Source of the DNA: Pomphorhynchus laevis
Lineage: Eukaryota > Acanthocephala > Palaeacanthocephala > Echinorhynchida > Pomphorhynchidae
Reading direction: 5' to 3'
Length of the DNA: 64,000 nt
Assembly (NCBI GenBank): GCA_012934845.2
Contig: WNNJ02002430.1
Span: 1 to 64,000, forward strand
The notes beneath the pieces were generated by a model. The model did no database searches. It had not been told where the DNA came from and saw only the letters and a list, made by a program, of their open reading frames with translations. Below are positions 9,701 through 21,700 of this stretch, one piece after another (position 1 is the stretch's first letter; each line of letters opens with the position of its first letter). The translations under genes were made by a program, and so were the position numbers.

Positions 9701-12700
9701 TTCCATCTTAGGTGGACGAGCTGCATCTCATATTCTAAGAAGAATTGCGTAATTAAAATCGCAAAAGAGTCATTTTAAATACGGTCAATGCATAACCACG
9801 ATTCGACAAAAAATTGCAGTAGCTTTGCTAAAAGCTAACTCCTTATGTTTACGAGGTTTAACATCTCGCTGAATTTGACAGGTCTTTCTTAGCGAACATT
9901 ATTTTTTAAGGACCCATTCGACGGTAACCTTGTTACATTTTAAATATCATTAAAAAGGTAAGGGCCCATTTAAGGGTAACCAATTATAAAATAATAATTA
10001 ATTATAATTATAATTATTATTATGAAGGAAGAGTCCACTAACAAAACGAAGTTTAATATATCAAGTATCATAAATAAAGTAGACAATGTTTAAAAAAAAT
10101 TGCTATTTGCTTCAGAAAAAGGTGTCTCTTCTTGGCTTTGTGCAGGCCAAAGATGTGGAACAGAGATTGTTATTCACACGATTCGAGATACGTTTAGTCA
10201 ATCTTCTGATGAATGCATCTTACTAATAGATGCAACCAATGCCTTTAATAACTGCAACCCGAAAAATGGCACTGGAAAATATGAAGTTCATCTGTCCCGC
10301 AATGTCGACGATATTACACAATACCTACATTCAACCTTTGATGCTGGTGGTGGATAACTCAATATTAAAATCAACAGAAGGTTTCATACAAGGGGATCCT
10401 CTCGCTATGGCAGCATTCGCTGCAGCCTCGATGCCACTAATAGGAAAACTAAAACAAGTAGCTCCAAACGCTAAACACTGTTGGTACGCCGATGATGGAG
10501 CGTGCGTGGGCAAATCAAGCGATATAAATAAGGTATGGAAAGAGCTTAACCGAATAGGACCCGCGTTTGGATTCATAACCAATCTATCAGCAAAACCTGT
10601 AATATTGATTGTCTGGATGAACTCGCGGATGATGGTGTAGATATTCGATGCGATGGAATCAAATACCTTGGGAGCATGATTGGGCTCGAACAATATGTTG
10701 AAACCGAGATAATCAACAAAGTAACGAATTGGTCAGGTCAAATAGAAAAGCTAAAACAGATTGCCGATAGAGACGCCTTCGCCGGATACACTTTGCTAAT
10801 CAAAGCTTTGCTACACAAATTTTCATACATTCTTAAAACATGTGAAGTAGCAGATTGTCTTCTAATACCTTTAAAGAATGCGATACTTCATAATCTTTTG
10901 CCGGGAATGCTGGGAATCAACATCCTCGACGATGAGTCAAGTAGAATAGTAGCTTTATCATGCAGATATGGAGGACTTGGTATAGTCGACTATACTCAAG
11001 AATGCTATAATGAATACGAGAAATCACGCATGATGTATATGGCTAGTGTAGATAGAGACCACTAAGAATTTCCCCTAGAAACGACTCAGCATAATGTAGT
11101 CAAGCAGATAAGAGAAATGAACATAATAAAGTTTAACAGAATGGTGACGGAGATTACTAGTAACTCTAAAAATGATTTAAAGACAATTTTATGGAATGCC
11201 AGCATGAAAGGTGCCTACTCGTGGTTAACAGCAGGGTTTGTTGAGGGTTTGTTCATATCCTCCTCAGAATTCCACGACGCGATTTCAATAAGATACGACT
11301 GGAAACCGAATCGCTATTTGGGTGAGTGTGCGTGTGGAGTGTCTCTAACAACAATACACGCACTTTCATGCAAGACATACTGTTTCAACTTCATTCGTCA
11401 CAACAGTGTCGCTAACGAGATTGCTAGATCACTCAAGGAAACCTGTCGACTCGTATGTACAGAACCAGTATTGCTCCCGGTTCCAGACACAGTCATTTTT
11501 GAATCTCAAGCCACATCACGGGACAGAGAGGCAAGATTAGATATAAGATGTACTGGCCTCTTCGCGAATCTGACGGAGCGGTCCTTTATGGACGTATGTG
11601 TTTTCAACAACCTAGCGCCGTATTATTCCTTGGACACAATGAAGGATCCCTTCAAGTACCATGAAAATCGGAAGCAAGCAAAATATACAGAGCGGATTGC
11701 GAAAATAGAAAATGCTTCGTTTCACCCGTTGATTTTCTCAACTGTTGGTGGTATTGGAAAGATAGCGGACTCGATACTTAAGCGCATATCTTCACTAAGA
11801 GCGAGCAACAACAACATTTCATATCCTGATTTGATCCGTCAAGAAAGAGCCAGGATTTCATTCCTTATTATAAAATCCACATCGATGGCTATGCGAAACA
11901 GGTATCAGGAACCAGGAACTCTTATTCACGATAAGGACACACCAATCTAAGTCGATTTGTACGATCAACTCCCTTTGACTAAAAAATCAGAATTTGAATT
12001 GACACTTTGGACCCATTAGAAGGTAACCTTTAAGCTGCACTATTTTTGAATAATTTATTATAAATTAAAAAAAATAATGGAAAATAATTATAATTATCAT
12101 TAAAATAATAATTATTGAAATTTGTCTTTGTTATATTAAGTTCTATTCAAGCTTAAACTATCCTGTTATCCCTATTAACTACTTACACTAATTACATTAC
12201 TTACAACTCGCTGTTGTTCATCCTAAAACAATCCTCAAAACACACAATAAATTAACATACAATCGTCCAGCTTGACACAGCACAAACTACAACTTGAAAA
12301 TATGCCAAGGGGCGTGCCATCAGCACTTCCTAGATGTTGCGGTTGTAATGGACCGAATGTTGTTTGCAAGGGTTGTCGGTGTCGCAAGGCTAACAAGCAT
12401 TGTACGAACTGTGCAGCGCCTAATTGCTCAAATAACAGCCCTTCTATCAATATGGAGAGACAAAATGCACGCACTAATGAGTTTATTGGCGACGACATTA
12501 ATCAACCGTTGTCAAGCGTTCAGATTACGGCAGCTCCTAACAAACCACAAATAACATGTCTGCTTCATCTACCAACCATATCAACAATTTATGACGAAAT
12601 TAGAACATGGAGACCAAACCTCTTTCATCCCCCAATTTGTGATGCCAGTAATAGGTTCGTGGACCTTTTGACATCGGCTTACAGTAAATTCACTAACAAC

Positions 12701-15700
12701 CATCCTGAACAACCAACTGCATTGAAAGAGGCAGCTGTAATGTGTCAGCTATTACTCCAAAGATTACCAACGAGAAAAACAGATGCGTTGCGAAAAGCTC
12801 TTGAAAGACGCTTGGATGCATGGCAGAAAGTTGATTTCATAGCCTTGCTAGATGAAGGTATTGTTCTTCAAAATGCCGTGAATGCTCAGACTAGAAAACC
12901 ACGTACGAAGCACAATGACTGCTTAAAATCATTTTCTCGGCTCATGTAATCCGAAAACACAAGAGGTGCGCTTAATAGTCTTACCATAAAAGAGTCTGAC
13001 GAACCAGCCTTGTTCAAGATGAACGACGAACTGAATGGACAGACGATTAAGAATATTCTGCTAGATCTTTATCCCGCTGCCAGAGACGTGGAAGCGGTCG
13101 CTCTCCAAGAAAATAGTCTCAGTGGAAGTATTTCTCACCACCCAGTTGAATACACAGTTATTGATAGAATCAGGATAATGAAAGCTGCTAAAAAATTACA
13201 AGGCGGTGCGGGTCCATCCGGAATGACTGTTGTAATAATGAAAACGTTATTGAGCAGTTTCAAGACTCACTCGCAACGTCTTGCCGATGTTTTAGCTGGC
13301 ATGACTTATAAAATTGCCACAGAAGCAATAAACCCCACCCATATATAGGCATTCACGGCCAGCAAGATAATCACACTCAATAAAAAACCAGGGATTAGGC
13401 CAATAGGAGTTGGCGAGGTCGTCCGACGATTGATTGGTAAGGTTCTTATCGAAAATATGTTGCTTCCCCAAAATATGTTGCTTCCCCAAAATTGCAAACA
13501 GTAGCAGACGTTATACAACTTTGTGCCGGTCAGCAGGCAGGTATTGAATATGCAATTCGTAGCATAAACAGTGAATTCTCGAGAAGCAATATGGTTGGCT
13601 TACTTGCTATCGATGCAGCGAATGCTTTCAATTGTGTCAATAGGAAACTATTGCTGGTAAATGTTGGGATGGTATGTCCAGCTTTATCTGTGCCACTTTA
13701 CAATACATATTCACATAATACGCAGCTTATCGGGGAAGGCGATATTATCATGGCACAAGAAGGCCTAACACAAGGGGACCCTTTGGCAATGGCGGCTTTT
13801 GCCGTATCTTCGTTGGTGCTTATTCATCGTCTGCAAGCCTCAGTTCCTGGCCTTTTCCAGAGATGGTATGCGGATGATGCTTCATTTGTTGGTAGCGTAT
13901 CTACACTGCACAAGGCGTGGGAATGGCTTGCAGACAACGGTCCCCACTACGGCTATATTGTAAATCCAGGAAAGTCGAAGCTGTTGATACATCCTAATAA
14001 TGAAGATCTCGCAAAGTCAGCGTTTACAGGAACGAGCATAGAAGTCGTGACAGATGGGTTGGTTATCCTTGGTTCTCCAATTGGTTCGTCAACATATAAA
14101 CAATCTGATGTACACAGCCGGATTTCAAAGTCTATCTCTCTAATCACTAAGCTGACTGACGATGCTAGGTTTGATGCACACTCGGCTTATTCTGCGTTCG
14201 TATATGCATCCCAATCAAAGTGGATACACCTTTCAAGAACGACCAAAATCACTCCTGAAAGCATGCAACCATTACACGATGAGATTTAGGGGCAATTTGT
14301 ACAAATACTTGTCAACACCGAACTATCTGACATGCAGAAGCAAATTATTGCATTACCAACGTCCGTTGGTGGTCTTGGCATAAAAAGTCCTATCGTGGAA
14401 GCAGTATCGCAGTTTGAGTCATCAAGAATTTTAACGTCCACCTACTCAAAAGATTTGAGTTTTTCTGAATTAATTGATGCCCAACATGAGGCCCGAAGAC
14501 TTATAACCAGCACAAACTTAGCAACTGCCAGAGCCAAAAGAGCTGATATCGTCAGATTATTCGAGGATGCGGAAAATATTTTACAGTACGCTAGTTTGAA
14601 GGGCGCATCCAGCTGGTTAACAATCCGTCCACTATCGTTTAAATAATTCCACCTATCACATCATGAATTTCAAGATGCTGTCGCAGCACGGTATGGATGG
14701 ACACCAAACGACATATCGGGTATATGCATCTGTGGATCAGAGATGTCTTGCTGTCATGCGTTATCGTGTCGTAGGGGTGCCTTGACAATAATTAGACATA
14801 ACGAGATACGAAATACACTATCTAGATATTTCTCCACTGCATGTAGCTGTGTTGCCTTGGAACCGTGCCTGTCAGCAATACCCGAATGCTACAAATTTTT
14901 GACCACTACGACAACTCGCACACCTGAAGCTCGAGCAGATATTGTGTGCAACGGACTTTTTGGAACTAGGATGGAGCGAACGATCATTGACGTTTGTACC
15001 TTCAATAATCTTGCACCATCCTATACAATTAACTCACCATCCGCTGTATTTGAATATCACGAAAGCAGAAAGCGAGCGAAATACGAAGAACGAATTATTG
15101 ATATTGAAAATGCATCCTTTTCTACATTGCGCTATTGGACCGGCAGCGTCTGCTTTGCTGAAGAACTTAGCTAGAAAAATATCAGATAAAAAAGGAACAG
15201 ACTATAGTGATAAGATGAGCGCTTTGCGCACATCAATCGCCATATCTTCGGCTAGAATGGTATCGGCTTGCTTATGAGCATCAAGATCAAAGATCCTGCG
15301 CCATTCTGGCAACATTCCAATACGGAGACGGTGAATACATCAAATGAATACTTATTTTAATTTTGTTTGTTTTAAATGAGCCCATTTGCGGGATACCTTG
15401 AATGCAATTTTTCAAATAAATCAGGTATATATTAAAAAAAATTATAATTATTATAATTATAATAATTAACTACTTACAAAAAAATGCCAAAAGGAATACC
15501 GTATAGTGAAATGAAATGCTGCTCATGTAATGGACAGAACGCAAAGTGTCGAGGGCGTGTATGTGTCAAATCTAAACGAGCGTGTATAAACTGTTCTGCC
15601 AAAAGCTGTACAAATAGAATGATACCTTCCTAAGTAAAATATGGTTCGTCTAACTCCTCATCTGATTTACAAAAGGATATTGGCCTAAAATATATCTATA

Positions 15701-18700
15701 AAATTGTGATTAAATGGAGACCTAACTTGATGGAATTACCACGCTGTAACGAAAGCAGAGTATTCATTTCAAACTTAGCAGCGATGTTTAACAGGGCATG
15801 TACTCATGAAGATAATGGAAACGAGTTAATGATGATAACGATTTATTTTCAACTCTGACTACAACGACCTTTGTCCCGAAAAGTCAAAGACACTAGAGCT
15901 GCCCTCAAAAGACGCCTGGATTATTGGAAAAAGATAGAAATATGTGGTCTCTATGAAGAAGCCCGGTGTTTACAAATGACAAAGAAATCGAAAGAAACTA
16001 ACATACTGAAATGGCCCAATCAATTCAAACGAGCAATTATGAAGGGTAGCATTGGAGCTGCATGCGTGCTTTAAATCCCGAAAATAATTGTAGCAAATTG
16101 TTGGCGGCTGATGACATGATCGGACAAAAACGTGTAGTAGATATACTAATGGACAAACATCCAGATAGTGGCCCATTCAGTGATGATGCCATCATAAATA
16201 CACAGTTCCAATCTGAAACGTTTCATGATATCATGTTCGATCAGATAGATGCAAGTGCAATTGTTCATTCATGCCGACAAACTTCGGGTTCAGCAGGACC
16301 CTCTGGGGGAGATGCATCACTGTGGAAACAAATGCCAGTTACATTCGATCGGGAATCATATGAATTGGCCGATAGCATGGCAAAATTGGCAAGACGCATT
16401 GTTACAACCGAGATTGATGAGAAATATTTGGATGCATTCGTTATATGTCGACTCGTGGCGCTTGACAAGAGCCCTGGAGTTCGTCCAATAGGTATTGGAG
16501 AAGTATACAGAAGGATTATATCGAAAGCAGTCCTGCAGATAATACAAACACATGTACAGGATGTAACCGGTAACTTTCAGCTTTGCGCGGGTCAAAAGTG
16601 CGGGATGGAATACGTCGTAAGAAGTCAACGGTCGTTGTTGAAAGAAGAATCGAAAGCTTGTCTCGTACTCATAGATGCCAAAAATGCATTCAACTGCATA
16701 AACCGAAAAGTAGCTATAGAAAACATTTCCAGGATATGTCCTCCTCTCAAAACAATATTAAAAAATACTTACAACAACAATCCAATATTGATTATAGATA
16801 ATGAAATAATAGAGTCGAAAGAAGGATTCACACAAGGTGATCCGATTGCTATGATCGCTTTTGCGGCAGCCACGATACCGCTGATAACAAAATTGAATTC
16901 GTTATGTCCAACAATAACGCAAAAATGGTATGCGGATGATGTATCGTGTGTTGGCACCGAAAGAGAATTGCTATTGTTTTTCAATCACATAAAGAAACTC
17001 GGTCCAGCATATGGCTTTTTCGTAAATGAATCAAAATGCAAATTACTAATAAATCCAAAAAAAATACAAATGGAAAAATATTTCGAGATCTTGGAGTATA
17101 CATAACAAAACATGGGTTAGAATTGCTTGGCTGTCCAATTGGTTTTCTAAACTTTGAAGCGAATTATGTTCAGCAAAAGATTGACGAATGGATCTCCTTA
17201 TTAGTTCGGCTTAAATCAGTAGCACAGAGTGAGAGGCATCTAGCATATTCTGCATTCATATTCGGACTACAACATAAATGGAGCTATATTCTAAGAACAT
17301 GCGAATGTCAAACCGAATGGTTCGAAAAGCTGGTTACTATTATTCAGCACGAACTACTGCCTCAAATTCTAGGCAAAGAGGATATTGATTACACATGGTT
17401 TAATGTCTTGTGCCTTAAAGTAGCTAATGGAGGCCTAGGAATAATAAATCCTCAAAAAATAGCTAAAATGGAATGGTCAAGATCAGCCAAAATGTGCAAC
17501 CTTCTGGACATGAATATAAGAGGATCAACTCTTTACGAAAAGCAAAGAGAAATGGCTCGAATGATAACAACAGAAAAATCTAATTTAGAACAGGGTGAAT
17601 TAACCAAGATAATGTCTGAATTAGATCAAAAATCGAAAACCGCTGTAGAGCACGCCTCTATTAAAGGGTCTTCCTCTTTGCTCTCTGCTCGAGTAAGCGA
17701 TGACAGACGATTTTATTTAAATAATTTTGAAATACAAGCGGGAATGGCATAAAGATATGGATGGGACTTACGCTGTACATCAACATCATGTGTATGCAGA
17801 GAAGTTAAATCGACAGCTCACTTACTGTCGTGCAAATGGAAAGGACGGATTATAGTACGACATAATATAATCAGAGATATCTTGATTTGACGAAGCCAAT
17901 AAAGTATTACGGAATGTAGAATCAGAACCGATGATCTCAACTGTTCCAGATACATTCGAGTTTTCAAACCAAACGACAACACGAGATCCCCGATCAAGAG
18001 CCGATTTATCTTGCACTGGACTAACGCACTCACAGACTGAGCGGACATTTTTGGATGTCACAATATTTAACCCACTTGCCCAGTCTTACGTAAGTCGAAG
18101 TGCTACACAATCATTTGAATACAATGAAAACAGAAAAAAGAATAAATATACTGAGCGAATTATTGAAATCGAAAAAGGAACCTTTATTCCGTTCGTAATT
18201 TCCACCTCAGGCGGACTAGCAAAGGAGGCAATTGCTTTCATCAAGAGACTAGCAACTCTTGCATCAGTGAGAGATCCATCCTCCTATGGCAAAAATGTAT
18301 GTTCGCTGCGACAACGTATAGGTGTAGCTCTAACAAAAGCACACGCCTGGTGTCTGAAATGAGACAAAAAATTATTATTAAACTATCTTTTTTTTGGGCC
18401 CACTTGCGGGTAACCTCGACTGTATGTTTTACTAAAATAAATTTGTCCATTAAAAAAATTATAATAATTAAAAATATTAAAATAATTATAATAACTAGAA
18501 AAAGCAGAGAGTGTATACAAGCTCAGATTGATTGGAAAGTAGCGTTTAGACGCTCTATGCAAAAGGGTGATACCAAAGCAGCAATAAAATCTTTGGAAGA
18601 CGCTTCAGATGGATCGTATCTGAATCCTGATGAAGTCATAGGATCTTCATCCGTACGACAGTTGTTGGAAAGCAAACATCCGGAAGGAGATCGCGTATAT

Positions 18701-21700
18701 GTAGAAGGTGTGATGACTTGTCCGCATCCTAACTTACTGCCATTTCATCCAGTGATGTTTGACAAGATTGATGCTGAGAGTATTATTACAGAAGCCCGAC
18801 GCGCTCGCGGTTCCGCAGGCCCCTCTAGGGTAGATGCCTCTACACGGAAACAAATGTTAACTTCTTTTGATAGAGATTCAATGGCGTTGGCTGATGCATT
18901 GGCCGGTTTGACAAGAAGACTTGTATCATGTATTGTATCAAAAGGTTCAACTACAGCACTTGTAGCCCCCGGTTAATCGCAGTTGCAAAGAATAAGGGAA
19001 TCCGACCCATAGGGGTGGGCGAGGTGTATCGTAGGATTATTTCAAAGGTGATTCTCAGAACAATTTATATGCATATTCAGAGCGTAGCTGGTACTATGCA
19101 ATTGTGTGCAGAACAAAGATGTGGAGCGGAATACATATTACGTAGTTTACGATCGTCTCTAATGGAAAAACGTGATTCTTGTATGCTTCTAATTGACGCA
19201 AAGAATGCATTCAATTGTGTAAATCGTAAGATGGCACTAGCAAACATGAAAAATGTATGTCCGCCTTTGCTTAATGTGTTAACGAACATGTATTCGAAGG
19301 ATCCTATGATGATAGGAGACGATATAATATTGTCTCGCGAAGGGTTCACGCAGGGTGATCCTCTGTCTTTGGTTGCATCCACGGCTTCTACAATTCCTTT
19401 AATATTGCGTTTGAAGGATGCCTTTCTGTCTGTCCAACAGATGTGGTACGCATATGATGTATCTTGCATTGGGGAGGCGGGTGTTCTTTACCAATATTTT
19501 GAAATGATGAAGAACATTGGTCCGTATTATGGTTTTTACATCAATACTCAGAAATGCCAGTTAATCTCTCGCTCTAATAATGATATAGCAAGGTCAATAT
19601 TTGCGGGTAGTGAAATTCTAGTTTCACACCTAGGCGCTGAAGTTCTTGAATGTCCAATCGGATATGACGGCTATGAGCGGAAATGGGTGGAACATAAGGT
19701 CGATAAATAGAGTAAGATGGTTAGACGCTTATCGGAAATATCCGAAACATGTGCTCAACAAACGTATCTAGCTTTCATCTTTGCGTTACAACATAAATGG
19801 ACGTATGTTTTTCGTGCGTGCAAATGTGAAAAATCATGGTTACAATTACTAGAATTGGAAATAAGAAAAAGCTTATTGCTGGGGATACTGGGGATGAGTG
19901 ATATTACGGAGGCATAAGGCAATTAGTTGAACATTCTACATCTAGCGGAGGCATGGGTATTTTAAATCCTTGCGAGCTGGTAATCCAGGAATGGAATTGG
20001 TCTAAAAAATGTGTTGACCTTTATTAAATGGATACGTAGGACAAGAATTACTTGAGAAACAAACACTGGTGAATATCGGAATTCGGGGTGAAAAGAAGAT
20101 TTTTAACGATTTAAAACACAGTAAGATTATTGCAGAACTGGATAATTACACAAAAAATGCCTTAATTCATGCATCAGAAAAAGGCGCATCAACCTGGTTA
20201 TCTTCAAGGATTAGCGAAGATAGGCAGTATTGTCTAAATAATCATCATTTTTATGATGGGCTTGCCGCTCGATATGGATGGCAATTAAAAGACGCTCCGA
20301 CAAAATGTGTTTGTGGAGAACTTAACAACGTATCGCACACACTATCTTGCAAAACAGGAGGATTTACAATTGTTCGACATAATGTGATGCGCGACATTAT
20401 TGCAGGTATGTTATCTGCAACATGTAAGGCTATTGAAATTGAGCCGGTCCTACTTCCTGTTGAGTCTTCTTACAATTTTGAAAGAATAACAACGTGTAAG
20501 GATATGAATACACGCCTTGATGTTACATGCAGTGGTTTATACGGGGATTCGACAGAGCGGTCTTTTCTAGACATTTGCGTTTATAACGTTCATGCTCCAT
20601 CGTATGCCAATCGAAGCCCTCATAGTTTGTTTGAGTATCATCACAACAGAAAGCAGGCCAAATATTTAGAGCGAGTATCTAGGGTCGATCGTGCTTCATT
20701 TATTCCGGTTATTTTTTCATCTTCTGGCGGACTCAGTAGAGAGTCACATGCATTGCTTAAGAGAATAGCGTCTATACAGGCTTTAAGAGGGGACAATAAC
20801 TACAGTGATTGTATCGCTACGTTACGTCGAAAGATCGGGTTTGGTCTAATAAAATCAAATTCTTGATATTTTCGATGCCGTCGTCAGAGGTCTACAGATA
20901 TATAGTTAGAATGTATTTATAATGAGGTCAAACTGTTTGTCTAGTATTTGACTATTTGATTTGTCTTGTGTTCAATGTAATTTTGTGTAATAAATATTTT
21001 CTTTCAAAAAAATTATAACGTTGAAAAAATTATTTAAAAAAATTATAATTTACAAAAATTATTTAAATTTAAAATTCTGCATAATTATTAATTATTTATC
21101 ATTATTTTATATATAGTAATTTATTTAAAATAAATAGTTTTATAGTTATTTTTTGATTTTCGGATACATCGAATATTATTAGTCAATTCGTAATTTAATT
21201 TTATTTTCAATTTTATATTTATATATTTATAAATTCTAAAAGTAAAACAGTTACCGTAATAATTGTAAGGATTGTACGACACTGGCAACGATGGCATAAT
21301 TCCAAATTGATTTGACACAGGATAGGGAAGAGCACTTACTTGTGATGATTGAGACCCTGCTGATCGATTCGGACACGCGCCCCTGAGTATATCATACACG
21401 AGAAAAATGGTGAAATTTACAAGTCGCTCACTAATGACTGGGAATACCATTTTCCGTCAAAGCATTTTTTCGTTGAAGGACAGCTGGAGTTTCGGGCGTT
21501 GATTTTTATCCCAAAGCGTGCGCCATTTGGCCTTTTTGAAAAAAAAGGAGCTGAAAAGTAGCTTAAAGTTGTATGTGCGCGGAATGTTCATTACCGAAAA
21601 TTGCGAGAAGCTGATGCCGGAGTACCTTAACTTTATCAAGGGTATCGTCGACTTTGAGGATTTGCTGCTGAATATCAGCAGGGGGACCCTGCAACAAAGC

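Larger units (their letters stand above)
7440..10020 (+). mobile_element. RLE-type LINE, array copy A (decayed)
   Basis: First of five same-strand copies of a non-LTR retrotransposon with a restriction-like endonuclease. The gag-like N-terminal part is truncated; 7462-8001 encodes the region ending [18 protein letters not shown] motifs follow: [18 protein letters not shown], a DASNAFN palm motif A, GFTQGDP and RWYADDV at 8493-8513. A zinc-knuckle remnant (CICGEE) and the nuclease core ([11 protein letters not shown]...VERSLMDV) lie at 9290-9560. Several frameshifts and stops break it. The 3' UTR has a hairpin motif at 9910-9929 and again at 9962-9981, then an ATAATTATAATT tail. Confidence 0.85.
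10021..12125 (+). mobile_element. RLE-type LINE, array copy B (decayed, chimeric 5' end)
   Basis: The first 115 bases repeat 9073-9187 of copy A almost exactly and then switch, inside one codon stretch, to a different copy at [14 protein letters not shown]. The RT continues with [21 protein letters not shown] and [10 protein letters not shown] (10,230-10,640), the thumb (10,676-11,065), and the zinc knuckle plus endonuclease (11,117-11,950). The 3' UTR hairpin motif is at 12,009-12,028, followed by the AT tail. The 5' third of the element is missing. Confidence 0.83.
12126..15470 (+). mobile_element. RLE-type LINE, array copy C (nearly full length, decayed)
   Basis: The most complete copy at the 5' end. 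A short 5' UTR (from about 12,126) leads to an ATG at 12,302 and a cysteine-rich N-terminus. The domain before the RT, the RT ([40 protein letters not shown]), zinc knuckle ([18 protein letters not shown]) and endonuclease ([12 protein letters not shown]...[11 protein letters not shown]) follow. It is split over about seven frames, with an 18-bp tandem duplication at about 13,456-13,491. The 3' UTR motif is at 15,379-15,398, followed by the AT tail. Confidence 0.85.
15471..18490 (+). mobile_element. RLE-type LINE, array copy D (nearly full length, decayed)
   Basis: Starts right at the AT tail of copy C with AACTACTTACA, also seen near the start of copy C, and an ATG at 15,484 ([19 protein letters not shown]). 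A stop follows the cysteine cluster at about 15,632. The RT lies in 16,062-17,105, the thumb and linker in 17,036-17,752, and the endonuclease in 17,931-18,362. The 3' UTR hairpin is at 18,396-18,415 and the tail runs to about 18,490. Confidence 0.85.
18491..21070 (+). mobile_element. RLE-type LINE, array copy E (5'-truncated, decayed)
   Basis: Joined to the tail of copy D and lacking the cysteine-rich N-terminus; it begins near [20 protein letters not shown]. The RT occupies 18,928-19,710 and the knuckle and nuclease 20,069-20,866. Its catalytic box reads YAYD instead of YADD, so it was inactive before or after other decay. Its 3' end has an AT-rich tail but no clear hairpin motif. Confidence 0.83.

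Noticed and set aside
7440-21070. NeSL-type LINE with a Ulp1 protease, or U2 snRNA or rDNA targeting
   Set aside because: No His-Asp-Cys protease domain, U2 or rRNA sequence is visible next to any copy; the junctions are only AT-rich tails.
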